Assembly (NCBI RefSeq): GCF_022179285.1
Contig: NZ_BPQO01000007.1
Location: 186,001-250,000 of the forward strand
Length of the DNA: 64,000 nt
Direction: 5' to 3'
Origin: Methylobacterium hispanicum
GTDB taxonomy: Bacteria > Pseudomonadota > Alphaproteobacteria > Rhizobiales > Beijerinckiaceae
Positions 16,618 to 25,538 of the stretch are shown piece after piece (positions within the stretch are counted from its first letter, which is position 1; each line of letters starts with the position of its first letter). The notes under the pieces were generated by a model that ran no database searches, was not told the origin of the DNA, and saw only the letters and a program-made list of their open reading frames with translations. Position numbers and translations under genes: made by a program.

Positions 16618-18327
16618 ATGGCACTGACGCTCTCCCTTCACAGCCGCACCGCGCATCCCACGGACGGGCCGCGCGGGGGCGCAGGGCTCTTGCGCCCGAT
16701 CCTGCGCCTGACCGGCTGGCGCCGGCTCGGCCTCGCCTGGCTCGCCGGCGCGCTCGGCGCGCTCGCCATGCCGCCCTTCGGCGTCCTGCCCGCCCTCGCC
16801 CTCTCGCTGAGTGTCGCCGTCTGGCTCACCGACGCGGCCTCAGCCGACCGTCCGGCGCTCCGGCGGATCCTGCCCTGCGGGCTCGTCGGCTGGGCCTGGG
16901 GCTTCGGCTACCTCACCGCCGGGCTGTGGTGGCTGGGTGCCGCCTTCCTGGTCGAGGCGGACGAATTCGCCTGGGCGATGCCGCTCGGCGTCGTCGGCCT
17001 GCCCTTCGGGCTCGGCCTGTTCTACGGCGCGGGCTTCGCGCTAGCGGGCGCGCTCTGGGTGCGCGGTCCCGGCCGGATCGCGGCGCTCGCCTTCGGTGTC
17101 GGCGCGGCCGAGTGGCTGCGTGGGCACGTCCTCACGGGCTTCCCCTGGAACACGCTTGGCATGGCGCTCGGCCAGGACCTCCGGCTGATGCAGGCGGCGA
17201 GCGTCGTCGGCCTCTACGGATTGACCGTGCTCGCCGTCCTGGTCTGCGCCGCGCCGGCCACGCTCGCCACCGGCTCGAACCCGCGCAGCCGCTTCGGGCC
17301 GACGCTCGCCGCGGGCATCGTGCTGGCGGCGCTCGCCCTCCACGGGGCGTGGCGGGTGGATCCGGCGCCCGACCCGGTGGTGGCCGGGGTGCGCCTGCGC
17401 CTCGTGCAGCCGAACCTGCCCCAGGACGCCAAGTTCCGGCCCGAGAACCGCGACGACATCGTCGAGCGCTACGTCGAGCTGACACGGCGTGCCCCGGAGC
17501 CCGGCGAGCCGCGCCCGACCCACATCGTCTGGCCGGAATCGGCCTTCCCCTTCCTCATCCAGCGCGATCCCGATGCGCTGGCCAAGGTCGGCGCCGGGCT
17601 GGAGCCGGGCCAGATCCTGCTCACCGGCGCGGCGCGGGCCGACGAGCCGCTGCCGGGGGAGCGCCTGCGCTACTACAACGCCATCCTGGCGATCGAGCCG
17701 GGCGGGCGGATCACCGACAGCTACGACAAGGTCCACCTCGTGCCCTTCGGCGAGTACCTGCCCGCGCCCCTCGACTGGCTGCTGCGGGCGGTGGGCCTGC
17801 GCCAGTTCGTGGCGATCCCCGGCGGCTTCACGGCCGGTGAGCGGGCGGCCCAGCGCATCCTCACCGTGCCCGGCCTGCCGCCGGTGGCCGCCACGATCTG
17901 CTACGAGGCGATCTTCCCCGGCGCGATCCTGCCCGGCGCGATCCTGCCCAATGGTGCCGCGCAGGCGGCCGGCGCGCCGCCGGGCCTGATCCTGAACGTC
18001 ACCAACGACGCGTGGTTCGGCGACACGCCGGGGCCCCGCCAGCACCTCGCCCAGGCACGCCTGCGCGCCGTCGAGGAGGGCCTGCCCCTGGTGCGCGACG
18101 CCAACACGGGCATCTCGGCGGTGATCGACCCGCACGGGCGCATCACCGCGAGCCTGCCGCTCGATCGTGAGCGGGTCCTCGACGCCGACCTGCCCGCGCG
18201 CCTCGTCGGCGGCACTCTCTACGGCCGCCTCGGCGACCTGCCCTTCGGGCTGATGCTCGCCGCCTGCCTGGTGGGGGCGCTGCGCGCCACCCTGCGGGCG
18301 GCGTCGCGCGCCGGAACGGGCGCGTGA
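16618..18327 (+). CDS. lnt: Apolipoprotein N-acyltransferase
   Basis: A 569-residue inner-membrane enzyme with N-terminal hydrophobic segments (residues ~40-240), a nitrilase-like periplasmic domain and a final TM segment near residue 540. The catalytic triad is visible: Glu in HIVWPESAFPF, Lys in DSYDKVHLVPFGEYLP and Cys in AATICYEAIFPG. It N-acylates the lipid-modified Cys of lipoproteins. A tandem GAILPGAILP insertion follows the Cys motif, before LILNVTNDAWFG (see findings). It overlaps the next gene by four bases. Confidence 0.94.
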   Translation: MALTLSLHSRTAHPTDGPRGGAGLLRPILRLTGWRRLGLAWLAGALGALAMPPFGVLPALALSLSVAVWLTDAASADRPALRRILPCGLVGWAWGFGYLTAGLWWLGAAFLVEADEFAWAMPLGVVGLPFGLGLFYGAGFALAGALWVRGPGRIAALAFGVGAAEWLRGHVLTGFPWNTLGMALGQDLRLMQAASVVGLYGLTVLAVLVCAAPATLATGSNPRSRFGPTLAAGIVLAALALHGAWRVDPAPDPVVAGVRLRLVQPNLPQDAKFRPENRDDIVERYVELTRRAPEPGEPRPTHIVWPESAFPFLIQRDPDALAKVGAGLEPGQILLTGAARADEPLPGERLRYYNAILAIEPGGRITDSYDKVHLVPFGEYLPAPLDWLLRAVGLRQFVAIPGGFTAGERAAQRILTVPGLPPVAATICYEAIFPGAILPGAILPNGAAQAAGAPPGLILNVTNDAWFGDTPGPRQHLAQARLRAVEEGLPLVRDANTGISAVIDPHGRITASLPLDRERVLDADLPARLVGGTLYGRLGDLPFGLMLAACLVGALRATLRAASRAGTGA

Positions 18328-19499
18328 GCGCAGCCGCGAGGGCGCCGCACCCGCTGCTCCTCGGGTGCGGATTGATGCTGGTCGCCTTCAACCTGCGCCC
18401 GGCGCTCACCACGGTCGGGCCGCTGCTCGCCGCCATCCGCGCCGAGACGGGCCTCGGCGCCGCGGGCGCCGCCGTGCTCACCACCCTGCCGGTCCTGTTC
18501 CTCGGCCTCGCCTGCGCGCTCAGCCCCGCTGTCGGGCGGCGGCTCGGGCCGGACCGGGGCATCCTGCTCGCCGCCGCAATCGTCGCCGCGGGGCTGGCGC
18601 TGCGGGCGCTCGGCGGCCTCGGACCGCTCTTCGCCGGGGCCTGCCTCGCATCGCTCGGGATCGGGCTCGCGGGCGTGCTGATCCCCGGCCTCGTCAAGCG
18701 GGAATTCCCCGGCCGCGCCGGCCTGATGACCGGCCTCTACACCATGACGCTCTGCCTCGGCGCCGCGGCGGGTGCCGGCCTCACCGTGCCGCTCCAGGGC
18801 CTGTTCGGCGGCGACTGGTCGCTGGCGCTCGCCGCCTGGGCGGCGCCGGCGCTCCTCGCCGCGCTCGCCTTCGCGCCGCTCGCCCGCCCCGCCGCACCCG
18901 CCCCGGCCGCCCCGCCCCGCCGGGCGATCTGGCGCGAGCCGCTCGCCTGGCAGGTCACCGGCTTCATGGGCCTGCAATCGGCGCTCGCCTACATCCTGTT
19001 CGGCTGGGTGCCCCTGCTGCTGCACGACCGGGGATTGAGCACCGTCGATGCCGGGTTCGTCGCCGCCCTGATGAGCGTGGGGCAGGCGCCCGCGGCCCTG
19101 CTGCTGCCCACCCTCGCGGCGAAGCTGCGCGACCAGCGCGGGGCGGCGCTCGCCATCGTCGGGCTCACCGTCGCGTGCTACCTCGCGACGGCGCACGGCC
19201 CGGTCGCCCTGCTCGTGCCGGCGACGCTCGGGCTCGGCTTCGGGATCGGCGGCTGCTTCGGCCTCGGGCTCACCGTCATCGTGCTGCGCGCGCGGGACAC
19301 GCAAGGGGCCGCCGCGCTCTCGGCCATGGCGCAGGGCGTCGGCTACACCATCGCCTCGCTCGGGCCCCTCGGCTTCGGCCTCGCCCACGAGGCCTTCGGC
19401 GGCTGGGGTGCCTCCTCGCTGCTGTTCTGCGCGCTCGCCCTCGGGGCCGCCGCCTGCGCGCTCGGGGCGGGGCGCGCCCGGCAGGTCGGGTTCGCCTGA
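18324..19499 (+). CDS. MFS transporter, CynX/NimT-like
   Basis: A 391-residue protein of twelve hydrophobic segments, starting at GTG 18324 within the lnt stop. The N-terminal AFNLRPALTTVGPLLAAI is the signature of the cyanate/2-nitroimidazole permease branch (CynX, NimT, YeaN), and LVKREFPGRAGLMTGLYTM is the first-half loop motif. The substrate is unknown; some family members export toxic nitro-compounds. Placement directly after lnt breaks the usual lnt-HTH-metK order of alphaproteobacteria, and its four-base overlap suggests read-through expression. Confidence 0.85.
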   Translation: MSAAARAPHPLLLGCGLMLVAFNLRPALTTVGPLLAAIRAETGLGAAGAAVLTTLPVLFLGLACALSPAVGRRLGPDRGILLAAAIVAAGLALRALGGLGPLFAGACLASLGIGLAGVLIPGLVKREFPGRAGLMTGLYTMTLCLGAAAGAGLTVPLQGLFGGDWSLALAAWAAPALLAALAFAPLARPAAPAPAAPPRRAIWREPLAWQVTGFMGLQSALAYILFGWVPLLLHDRGLSTVDAGFVAALMSVGQAPAALLLPTLAAKLRDQRGAALAIVGLTVACYLATAHGPVALLVPATLGLGFGIGGCFGLGLTVIVLRARDTQGAAALSAMAQGVGYTIASLGPLGFGLAHEAFGGWGASSLLFCALALGAAACALGAGRARQVGFA

Positions 19500-19630
19500 A
19501 GGCTACGGAAAACACCGGTTCCGTTCCCCGCGCAGGTTGCATACAAGGCGGTTCGTCCCACGCGCCGCACAGGTTCCGAAGCTTCCGCGTCCGCGCCGAC
19601 GCCGGAGAGACCGACACAGAGATCGCATCC

Positions 19631-20257
19631 TTGGCCCAGCCCCAGTTCGCCGAGCGCCCCACCCGCTCCGACAACCTGACCTGGCACACCCTGCAGCCCC
19701 GCGAGGAGCGCTGGCGGGCGCTCGGCCAGCGCCCGGCCATCGCGTGGTTCACGGGCCTGTCGGGGGCCGGAAAGTCCAGCATCGCCAACGCCGCCGACCG
19801 GGCGCTGACGGAGGCCGGGCGCCACACCATGGTGCTCGACGGGGACAACCTGCGCCACGGGCTCAACCGCGACCTCGGCTTCAGCGCCGCCGACCGCGCC
19901 GAGAACATCCGCCGCGCCGCCGAGACCGCCCGGCTGATGGCCGAGGCCGGGCTCGTGGTGGTGGTCTCGCTGATCTCGCCCTTCCGCGAGGAGCGGGCGA
20001 TGGCGCGGCGCATCGCGGGCGACGTCCCGTTCCTCGAGGTCTTCATCGACACGCCGCTCGCGGTCTGCGAGGCGCGCGACCCGAAGGGGCTCTACGACCG
20101 GGCGCGGGCCGGCAAGATCCCGGACTTCACCGGCATCTCGGCGCCCTACGAGGCGCCTGAGGCGCCCGATCTCGTGATCCGCACGCAGGGGCTCTCGGTC
20201 GAGGATTCGGCCGGGACGCTGATCCCGCCGCTTCTGCGCCTCAGCGCCGCGGCCTGA
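19631..20257 (+). CDS. cysC: Adenylylsulfate kinase
   Basis: A 208-residue protein; TTG 19631 is the likely start because the frame upstream belongs to the MFS shadow. The P-loop is GLSGAGKSSIANAADRAL, the APS-binding region DGDNLRHGLNRDLGFS and AENIRRAAETARLMAEAGL, and the lid LISPFREERAMARR. The C-terminal FTGISAPYEAPEAPDLVI is also typical. It phosphorylates APS to PAPS. It stands alone rather than fused to CysN, so its PAPS may feed sulfation as well as assimilation (inference). Confidence 0.93.
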   Translation: MAQPQFAERPTRSDNLTWHTLQPREERWRALGQRPAIAWFTGLSGAGKSSIANAADRALTEAGRHTMVLDGDNLRHGLNRDLGFSAADRAENIRRAAETARLMAEAGLVVVVSLISPFREERAMARRIAGDVPFLEVFIDTPLAVCEARDPKGLYDRARAGKIPDFTGISAPYEAPEAPDLVIRTQGLSVEDSAGTLIPPLLRLSAAA

Positions 20258-20265
20258 GCCGGACC

Positions 20266-21204
20266 GTGGCGGCGGACCCCTTCCTCTCCGGCTTCACGCT
20301 GCGCGACATCGATGCGGGCGGCATCCGGATCCGCGCGGCCACCGGCGGCTCCGGGCCGCCCCTCCTCCTCCTGCACGGCCATCCGCAGACGCACAGCACC
20401 TGGCACGCGGTCGCTCCCCTCCTCGCCCGGCGCTTCAGCGTGGTGGCGATGGACCTGCGCGGCTACGGCGATTCCGACAAGCCCGAGGGCGGCCCCGGCC
20501 ACGCCGCCTACGCCAAGCGCGCGATGGCGGCCGACGCGGTCGCGGTGATGCGCGCGCTCGGCCACGCGCGCTTCGCCGTGGTGGGCCATGACCGCGGCGG
20601 GCGCGTCGCGCACCGCATGGCCCTCGACCACCCGCAGGCGGTGACGCGGCTCGCCCTGTTCGACATCGCGCCGACCGCGACCATGTACGCGCGCACCGAC
20701 AAGGCCTTCGCGACCGCCTATTTCTGGTGGTTCTTCCTGATCCAGCCGGCGCCCCTGCCCGAGCGCCTGATCGGCGCCGACCCGGAATTCTTCCTGCGCA
20801 CCCACGTGGACGGGCAGTCGAAGACGCCCGGCAGCCCGGGCCCCGAGCTCTTCGCCGAATATCTCAGGGTCTATTCCGACCCGGCGACCCGCCACGCCAT
20901 CTGCGAGGATTACCGCGCGGCCGCGACGATCGACTTGGAGCACGACGCCGCCGACGCCGGCCGGCGCATCGCCGTGCCGCTCCTGGCGCTCTGGGGCGCC
21001 AAGGGGACGGTGGGCCGGACCTACGACGTGCTGGCGACGTGGCGCGAGAAGGCCGACGACGTGCGCGGCCACGCCCTCGATTGCGGCCACACCCTGCAGG
21101 AGGAGCGCCCGGATCTCGTGCTCGCCGCGCTGGAAGACTTCCTGAATGAAGACCCAGGGCTTCGCCCTGGACCCACGAAAGGCCTCGGCCTTTCGAAACC
21201 ATGA
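20266..21204 (+). CDS. Alpha/beta hydrolase, haloacetate-dehalogenase-like
   Basis: A 312-residue protein eight bases after cysC. Family signatures are LLHGHPQTHSTWH (oxyanion hole), VVAMDLRGYGDSDKP, the nucleophile elbow VGHDRGGRVAHRMALDHP (Asp, as in dehalogenases) and the catalytic His in DCGHTLQEE. The two Arg that bind the carboxylate in fluoroacetate dehalogenase are present (DRGGR). The halide-binding His-Trp pair corresponds here to Trp-Trp (FWWFFLIQPAP), so fluoride specificity is doubtful. The last ~18 residues are encoded by a hairpin repeat. The best description is an unassigned dehalogenase- or epoxide-hydrolase-like enzyme. Confidence 0.82.
   Translation: MAADPFLSGFTLRDIDAGGIRIRAATGGSGPPLLLLHGHPQTHSTWHAVAPLLARRFSVVAMDLRGYGDSDKPEGGPGHAAYAKRAMAADAVAVMRALGHARFAVVGHDRGGRVAHRMALDHPQAVTRLALFDIAPTATMYARTDKAFATAYFWWFFLIQPAPLPERLIGADPEFFLRTHVDGQSKTPGSPGPELFAEYLRVYSDPATRHAICEDYRAAATIDLEHDAADAGRRIAVPLLALWGAKGTVGRTYDVLATWREKADDVRGHALDCGHTLQEERPDLVLAALEDFLNEDPGLRPGPTKGLGLSKP
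21148..21200. terminator. Hairpin repeat at convergent gene ends
   Basis: Two adjacent hairpins, CCAGGGCTTCGCCCTGG (21154-21170) and AAAGGCCTCGGCCTTT (21179-21194), lie inside the 3' end of the hydrolase gene, just before the convergent penicillin-binding protein gene stop. No long T-run follows. Function as a bidirectional terminator or mRNA 3'-end stabiliser is inference. Confidence 0.55.
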
Positions 21205-21215
21205 TCTGATCCGCC

Positions 21216-23426
21216 CTACTCCCCGACGCCGAACAGCTTCTCGAAGAAGTTGCGGTCGTCCTGGGGCTGGGCCTGGCGGCGGCGGGGTTGCGGCTGGGCC
21301 GGCTGCGGGTTGGTGCCGAAGATCTGGCCCAGGATCTCCTCCGGGCCGCCCGCGCTCGCCACCGAGGCCGTGGTCGCCGCCTCCGGCGCCCGGCGCCAGC
21401 GGTTCATGCCGGGCAGCGGCACGGGCGTCTGACCTTTCAGCGCCACGCTCATGTAGCTCTTCCAGATCTCGACCGGCAGGTTGCCGCCCGAGGCCTTCTT
21501 GGTCGGCTCGCCGTCGTCGTTGCCGAGCCACACGCCCGTGACGAGCGTGCCCGAGTAGCCGATGAACCACGCATCGCGAAAATCCTGGCTCGTCCCGGTC
21601 TTCCCGGCGAGGTCCCAGCCCGCGATGTCGCCCTTGCGCGCGGTGCCCGACACGAAGGTCTCGTGCATCATCGCGTTCATCATGCCGGCCGCGTTCGGGT
21701 CGATGACCCGGCCGAGCCCGCCCTCGCCGCGCCGGTACAGCACCTTGCCGCCGGCAGTCTTCACGGAGGCGACGACGTACGGGATCACGCCGGTTCCGCC
21801 GTTGGCGAAGGCCCCGTAGGCGCCGACCATCTCCAGCGGCGTCACCTCGGAGGTGCCGAGCGCGATCGAGCCGTTGGCCTGGAGCGGCGAGGAGATGCCG
21901 AGGCGCTGGGCCGTCTGCACCACGGCCTTCGGGCCGACCTCCTGGCCGAGGCGCACCGCCACCGTGTTGAGCGATTGCGCCAGCGCGCTGCGGAGCGTCA
22001 CCGAGCCCTCGTAGCGGTGCGAGTAGTTCTCGGGCGCCCAGTTTCCGATCCGGATCGGGGCGTCCTCGCGCACGCTGTCGGGGGTCGCGCCGCGCTCGAC
22101 CGCCGCGAGGTAGACGAAGGGCTTGAACGAGGAGCCGGGCTGGCGCCGCGCGGTGGTGGCCCGGTTGAACTGGCTCTGGGCGTAGTCGCGTCCGCCGATC
22201 AGCGCGCGGATCGCGCCGTCCGGCTTCATCGAGACCAGCGCGCCCTGGTGGACGTTGTAGCGCGTGCCCTGCTTGTTCAACTCGTCCACCAGCGCCCGCT
22301 CGGCGGTCGCCTGGAGGGAGGTGTCCACCGTGGTCTGCACCACGATGTCGCTCTCGAACTTGCCGACGAAGTCGTCGAGCACGTCCATCACGAGGTCGGC
22401 GACGTAGTTGGCCGAGCCGCCGCCGCGGCTGCCCGCGGGCTTGGCGGGTTGCGCCAGCGCCACCTTCGCGTCCTGGGCCGGCACGAAGCCGAGGTCCTGC
22501 ATGGCCGCCAGCACCTGGGCGGCGCGCGCCTGGGCCGCGGGGAGGTTGCGGTTCGGCGCGAGCCGGGACGGCGCCTGGACGAGGCCGCCGAGCATCGCGG
22601 CCTCGGCGAGGCTCACGCTCTTGGCGGGCTTGCCGAAATAGCGCTGCGCCGCCGCCTCGACGCCGTAGGCGCCGGCACCGAAATAGACGCGGTTGAGATA
22701 GAGCTCGAGGATCTCGTCCTTCGTGTACTTGTGCTCCAGCCACAGCGCCAGGATCGCCTCCTGGATCTTGCGCGAGGCCGAGCGCTCCGGCGTCAGGAAC
22801 AGGTTCTTGGCGAGCTGCTGGGTCAGCGTCGAGCCGCCCTGCGCCACGCCGCGCCGGGTCAGGTTCTGCGCCACCGCGCGGGCGATGCCGACCGGATCGA
22901 CGCCGAAATGGCCGTAGAAGCGCCGGTCCTCGATCGCCACGAAGGCGCGCGGCAGGTAGGGCGGCAGCTCCTTGATCGAGACGACGCGCCCGCCGGTCTC
23001 GCCGCGGTTGGCCATCAGCGAGCCGTCGCTGGCCAGGATCGCGATGTTGGGCGGCCGCTTCGGTACGGCGAGCTGGTCGATGGGGGGCAGCTGCGAGGCG
23101 TGGTAGGCGACGAGGCCCGCGACTCCGATCACCGCCCAGAGCCCGAGCACGACGCAGCCGTAGGCGAGCCGCCCGAGGAACGAGCCGCGCCGCTTCCTCG
23201 GCTTGCGGGCGGGGCTGCGCCGCTGGGGAGCGCCGGTGCCCGAACCGCCCTTGGCGCCACCCTTGGCGCGGCCCTTGGCGCCGCCGTCCCGCCCCGATGA
23301 AGCCACGCCACCTCCCGCCCGATCCTGGTGGGACAGGCGCAGGTCGAGGGTGCCGGGGCCCGCGACGCGGCCTTCCGGCACGTCGAAGTTCGGCTCGCCC
23401 CGGTCCCGTCCGCGTCCGTTCGCCAT
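21216..23426 (-). CDS. Class A penicillin-binding protein (PBP1A family)
   Basis: A 736-residue bifunctional peptidoglycan synthase starting at ATG 23426. Order: ~75 residues of basic, Gly-rich cytoplasmic tail; one TM segment (GCVVLGLWAVIGVAGLVAY); GT51 glycosyltransferase with AIEDRRFYGHFGVDPVGIARA and GGSTLTQQLAKNLFL; then transpeptidase with SSFK (around residue 431), SLN and KTGT (around residue 607). The C-terminal tail is Pro/Gln-rich. It polymerises lipid II and cross-links peptides in the periplasm. The intact GT Glu motifs and Ser-X-X-Lys show it should be active. Confidence 0.93.
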   Translation of the reverse strand: MANGRGRDRGEPNFDVPEGRVAGPGTLDLRLSHQDRAGGGVASSGRDGGAKGRAKGGAKGGSGTGAPQRRSPARKPRKRRGSFLGRLAYGCVVLGLWAVIGVAGLVAYHASQLPPIDQLAVPKRPPNIAILASDGSLMANRGETGGRVVSIKELPPYLPRAFVAIEDRRFYGHFGVDPVGIARAVAQNLTRRGVAQGGSTLTQQLAKNLFLTPERSASRKIQEAILALWLEHKYTKDEILELYLNRVYFGAGAYGVEAAAQRYFGKPAKSVSLAEAAMLGGLVQAPSRLAPNRNLPAAQARAAQVLAAMQDLGFVPAQDAKVALAQPAKPAGSRGGGSANYVADLVMDVLDDFVGKFESDIVVQTTVDTSLQATAERALVDELNKQGTRYNVHQGALVSMKPDGAIRALIGGRDYAQSQFNRATTARRQPGSSFKPFVYLAAVERGATPDSVREDAPIRIGNWAPENYSHRYEGSVTLRSALAQSLNTVAVRLGQEVGPKAVVQTAQRLGISSPLQANGSIALGTSEVTPLEMVGAYGAFANGGTGVIPYVVASVKTAGGKVLYRRGEGGLGRVIDPNAAGMMNAMMHETFVSGTARKGDIAGWDLAGKTGTSQDFRDAWFIGYSGTLVTGVWLGNDDGEPTKKASGGNLPVEIWKSYMSVALKGQTPVPLPGMNRWRRAPEAATTASVASAGGPEEILGQIFGTNPQPAQPQPRRRQAQPQDDRNFFEKLFGVGE

Positions 23427-23747
23427 GCCCTCATCCGGTCCTGCGGGTGCGCCGGCTCGCGTCCGGCGCCGGCCCGTGACCCTGCTTCGGCACCGTAAAT
23501 GCGGCGGGTTTAAGAGGTCTTTACCATCGGGGCGGGCGCCGGCCCCCGCCGGGGGAGCGTCCGCGCGGGCGTCCGGGATCCCGCGCGGAGGGGCCTTCCG
23601 GGCGCCGTCGGGCGGCCCGGTCCGAATACGCGCGGGACGGCGCGGCGATGCGTCGAATGCGAGGGAGTTTCGCAAGCCGCGGTTGAAGGGTTTCGACTTC
23701 GATGGGCCTTCTGCGGATCCCTGCCGGGACCGGGACAAGGGCCCACG
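23427..23747. other. Non-coding gap between divergent genes
   Basis: About 320 bases with no credible gene. An AT-richer island at roughly 23496-23526 (CGTAAATGCGGCGGGTTTAA and following) lies ~70-100 bases upstream of the penicillin-binding protein start and is the likeliest promoter zone. No repeat or operator was recognised. Confidence 0.5.
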
Positions 23748-24032
23748 ATGATCGACGCCGTACAGAGCGCGGCCGGCGGCATGGCCGCCGCCCAGGCCCG
23801 CTTCACCGAAGCCGCCGTACAGGTCGCCCGCATGCGGGCCGGTCCCTCCGGCACCGGGCAGGCCACCGACACCGGGAAGGCCACCGGGACCGATCTGCCC
23901 GCCGCGGCGCGGATCGAGCTCTCGCAGGCGGCCCGAAAGATCGCCGCGTCGCGGGCGGGCTTCGCCGCCGACGCCGCCGCCGCCCGGGTCGCGGACGACG
24001 CGACGCGGCGCCTCCTCGACGTGAGGGCCTGA
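23748..24032 (+). CDS. Small FlgC-like protein
   Basis: A 94-residue protein with the layout of a shrunken flagellar rod/hook-type protein: N-terminal MIDAVQSAAGGMAAAQARF followed by AAVQVARMR, a low-complexity linker, then LPAAARIELSQAARKIAASR and the C-terminal ADDATRRLLDVRA. These amphipathic end helices resemble FlgC-like orphan proteins in Rhizobiales. It is followed four bases later by a PilZ protein. A role in flagellum or motility control is inference; no enzymatic motif is present. Confidence 0.6.
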   Translation: MIDAVQSAAGGMAAAQARFTEAAVQVARMRAGPSGTGQATDTGKATGTDLPAAARIELSQAARKIAASRAGFAADAAAARVADDATRRLLDVRA

Positions 24033-24036
24033 CCCC

Positions 24037-24327
24037 ATGGCCGCCGCAAGCCTCGCGCCGCACCGCGTCCCAGCGGACCCCGCCGAGCGCCGCGCCTCGC
24101 CCCGCACGCGCGTCGATGAGAACGGGCTGATCTCCATCGACGAGCACACCTCCCTGCCCTGCCTGATCTACGACCTCTCCGATCACGGCGTCCGGCTGGT
24201 CTCGCTCGACGCCACCTGCGTGCCGGAGATCTTCCTCCTCGCGGCGCGGCCCTTCGCCGAGCCGCGGGTCTGCCGGGTGGTGTGGCGCGGGCCGGAGGAG
24301 ATCGGCGCCCGCTTCGCCGCGTCCTGA
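24037..24327 (+). CDS. PilZ-domain protein
   Basis: A 96-residue protein, four bases after the FlgC-like gene. It matches a single PilZ domain: N-terminal RRASPRTRVDENGLIS (the RxxxR c-di-GMP switch is approximated by RRASPRTR), YDLSDHGVRLVSL (the D/NxSxxG motif, here LSDHG) and C-terminal VCRVVWRGPEEIGARF. PilZ proteins bind c-di-GMP and affect motility or envelope processes. With both motifs only approximate, ligand binding is likely but not certain. Confidence 0.82.
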   Translation: MAAASLAPHRVPADPAERRASPRTRVDENGLISIDEHTSLPCLIYDLSDHGVRLVSLDATCVPEIFLLAARPFAEPRVCRVVWRGPEEIGARFAAS

Positions 24328-24330
24328 GCG

Positions 24331-25440
24331 CTACGGGCCGCCGACGGGCGCCGGCCGCGGCGCGAGCGGCGCGTCGGCCCGGTTGGGCGCCCCGGTGCCG
24401 GCGAGGTGGAAGGCGCGCGGCCGCCGGAACAGGACGTCGAGCCGGGTGCCGCGGACCAGCCGCTCGAGGACGAGCGGCACCAGGGCGGCGCTCGCCGCGA
24501 CGATCAGGCAGGCGAGGCCGACATCCGTGATCAGCCCGGTTTCCACGACGAGCGTCCGCGCGACCGCCATCGGCAGGAAGAAGGCGAGGTAGATCGCGAT
24601 CGAGCGGTGGCCGCAGGTGCGCAGGGCCCGCGCGACGGGGCCGCCCCCCTCCGCGAGCAGCACGGCGGCGGCGACGAGCGCGACCGCGCCGAGCGCCCCC
24701 GCCGCGAGACCCAAGCCCGGCAGGCTCGCGAGCGGCGGCGAGCCCGGCCCGGCGGCCGGCGTCAGGGCGATCCAGCCTTCGGCGAGCGCCCAGAGCGCGA
24801 GGGCGCCGAGCGCCGGGCCGGGCCGGGCCCGGACCGCTTCCGCCAGGGCGAAGACCCGTCCGGCGAAGAGGTAGCCCGCGACGAAGAACACGTAGCGGGC
24901 GCAGAACTCCTCCACGAGGTAGGAGGGCGTGTGGGGGGGGAAGACCTGCAGCAGCGCCGCCCCGCCGAGCAGCACCGGGCCGGGCAGCCGCCGCAGCAGC
25001 TTCGTCACCACCGAGAACACGGCGAGCAGGTAGATGAACCAGAGCGAGGCGTAGGGCTCGACCAGCGCCAGGGCGAGGTGGCGCAGGAACGCCGCCGGGC
25101 CGCCGTCGCCCGCGATCTCGCCGTACTTCGCCGCCGACTGGATCAGCAGCCAGAGCCCGTAGAAATAGGCGAAATGCACCACCCGCTTGTCGGCGAAGGT
25201 GCGCCAGCCGCGCCCGATCACCCGGCCGAGGAACAGGCCCGAGAGCAGGAAGAAGGCCGGGATCCGGAAGGGCTGGGCGAAGGCCACGAGCGGGTGCAGG
25301 AAGCCCTCGCCGCCCATCGCGGCACCGGTGCCGAGCGTCGCGTGCATCGTGACGACGAGCAGGATGCACAGGCCCTTGGCCACGTCGACCCAGGCGAGAC
25401 GCAGGCCGTCCTCCGGCGTCGTTCCGGCTCTCGGGTCCAT
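24331..25440 (-). CDS. Acyltransferase family 3 membrane protein
   Basis: A 369-residue protein with about ten hydrophobic segments. ATG 25440 is chosen because GAGGAGG lies just upstream. The N-terminal AWVDVAKGLCILLVVTMHAT contains the conserved early-helix region with the catalytic-type His, and FRIPAFFLLSGLFLGR is the second family motif. A third diagnostic segment is SLWFIYLLAVFSVV. Members O-acylate exported sugars or lipids; the substrate cannot be read from sequence. It converges with the PilZ gene, the two stops being a few bases apart. Confidence 0.88.
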   Translation of the reverse strand: MDPRAGTTPEDGLRLAWVDVAKGLCILLVVTMHATLGTGAAMGGEGFLHPLVAFAQPFRIPAFFLLSGLFLGRVIGRGWRTFADKRVVHFAYFYGLWLLIQSAAKYGEIAGDGGPAAFLRHLALALVEPYASLWFIYLLAVFSVVTKLLRRLPGPVLLGGAALLQVFPPHTPSYLVEEFCARYVFFVAGYLFAGRVFALAEAVRARPGPALGALALWALAEGWIALTPAAGPGSPPLASLPGLGLAAGALGAVALVAAAVLLAEGGGPVARALRTCGHRSIAIYLAFFLPMAVARTLVVETGLITDVGLACLIVAASAALVPLVLERLVRGTRLDVLFRRPRAFHLAGTGAPNRADAPLAPRPAPVGGP

Positions 25441-25538
25441 CCGCGCCTCCTCAACCCCCAGGTGCAACCGGTCGTCGCGGGCATCGTGCCAGGATTCGCG
25501 GTGCGAGCGCAGCTTTGGGTGAAGACTTGGTTAAGGCG

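Noticed and set aside
18365..19630. Possible fusion of a long N-terminal domain to CysC
   Set aside because: The upstream part is the shifted frame of the MFS gene; CysC homology begins near 19631.
20266..21204. Naming the hydrolase fluoroacetate dehalogenase
   Set aside because: One halide-binding residue differs (His to Trp), so the specific activity is not supported.
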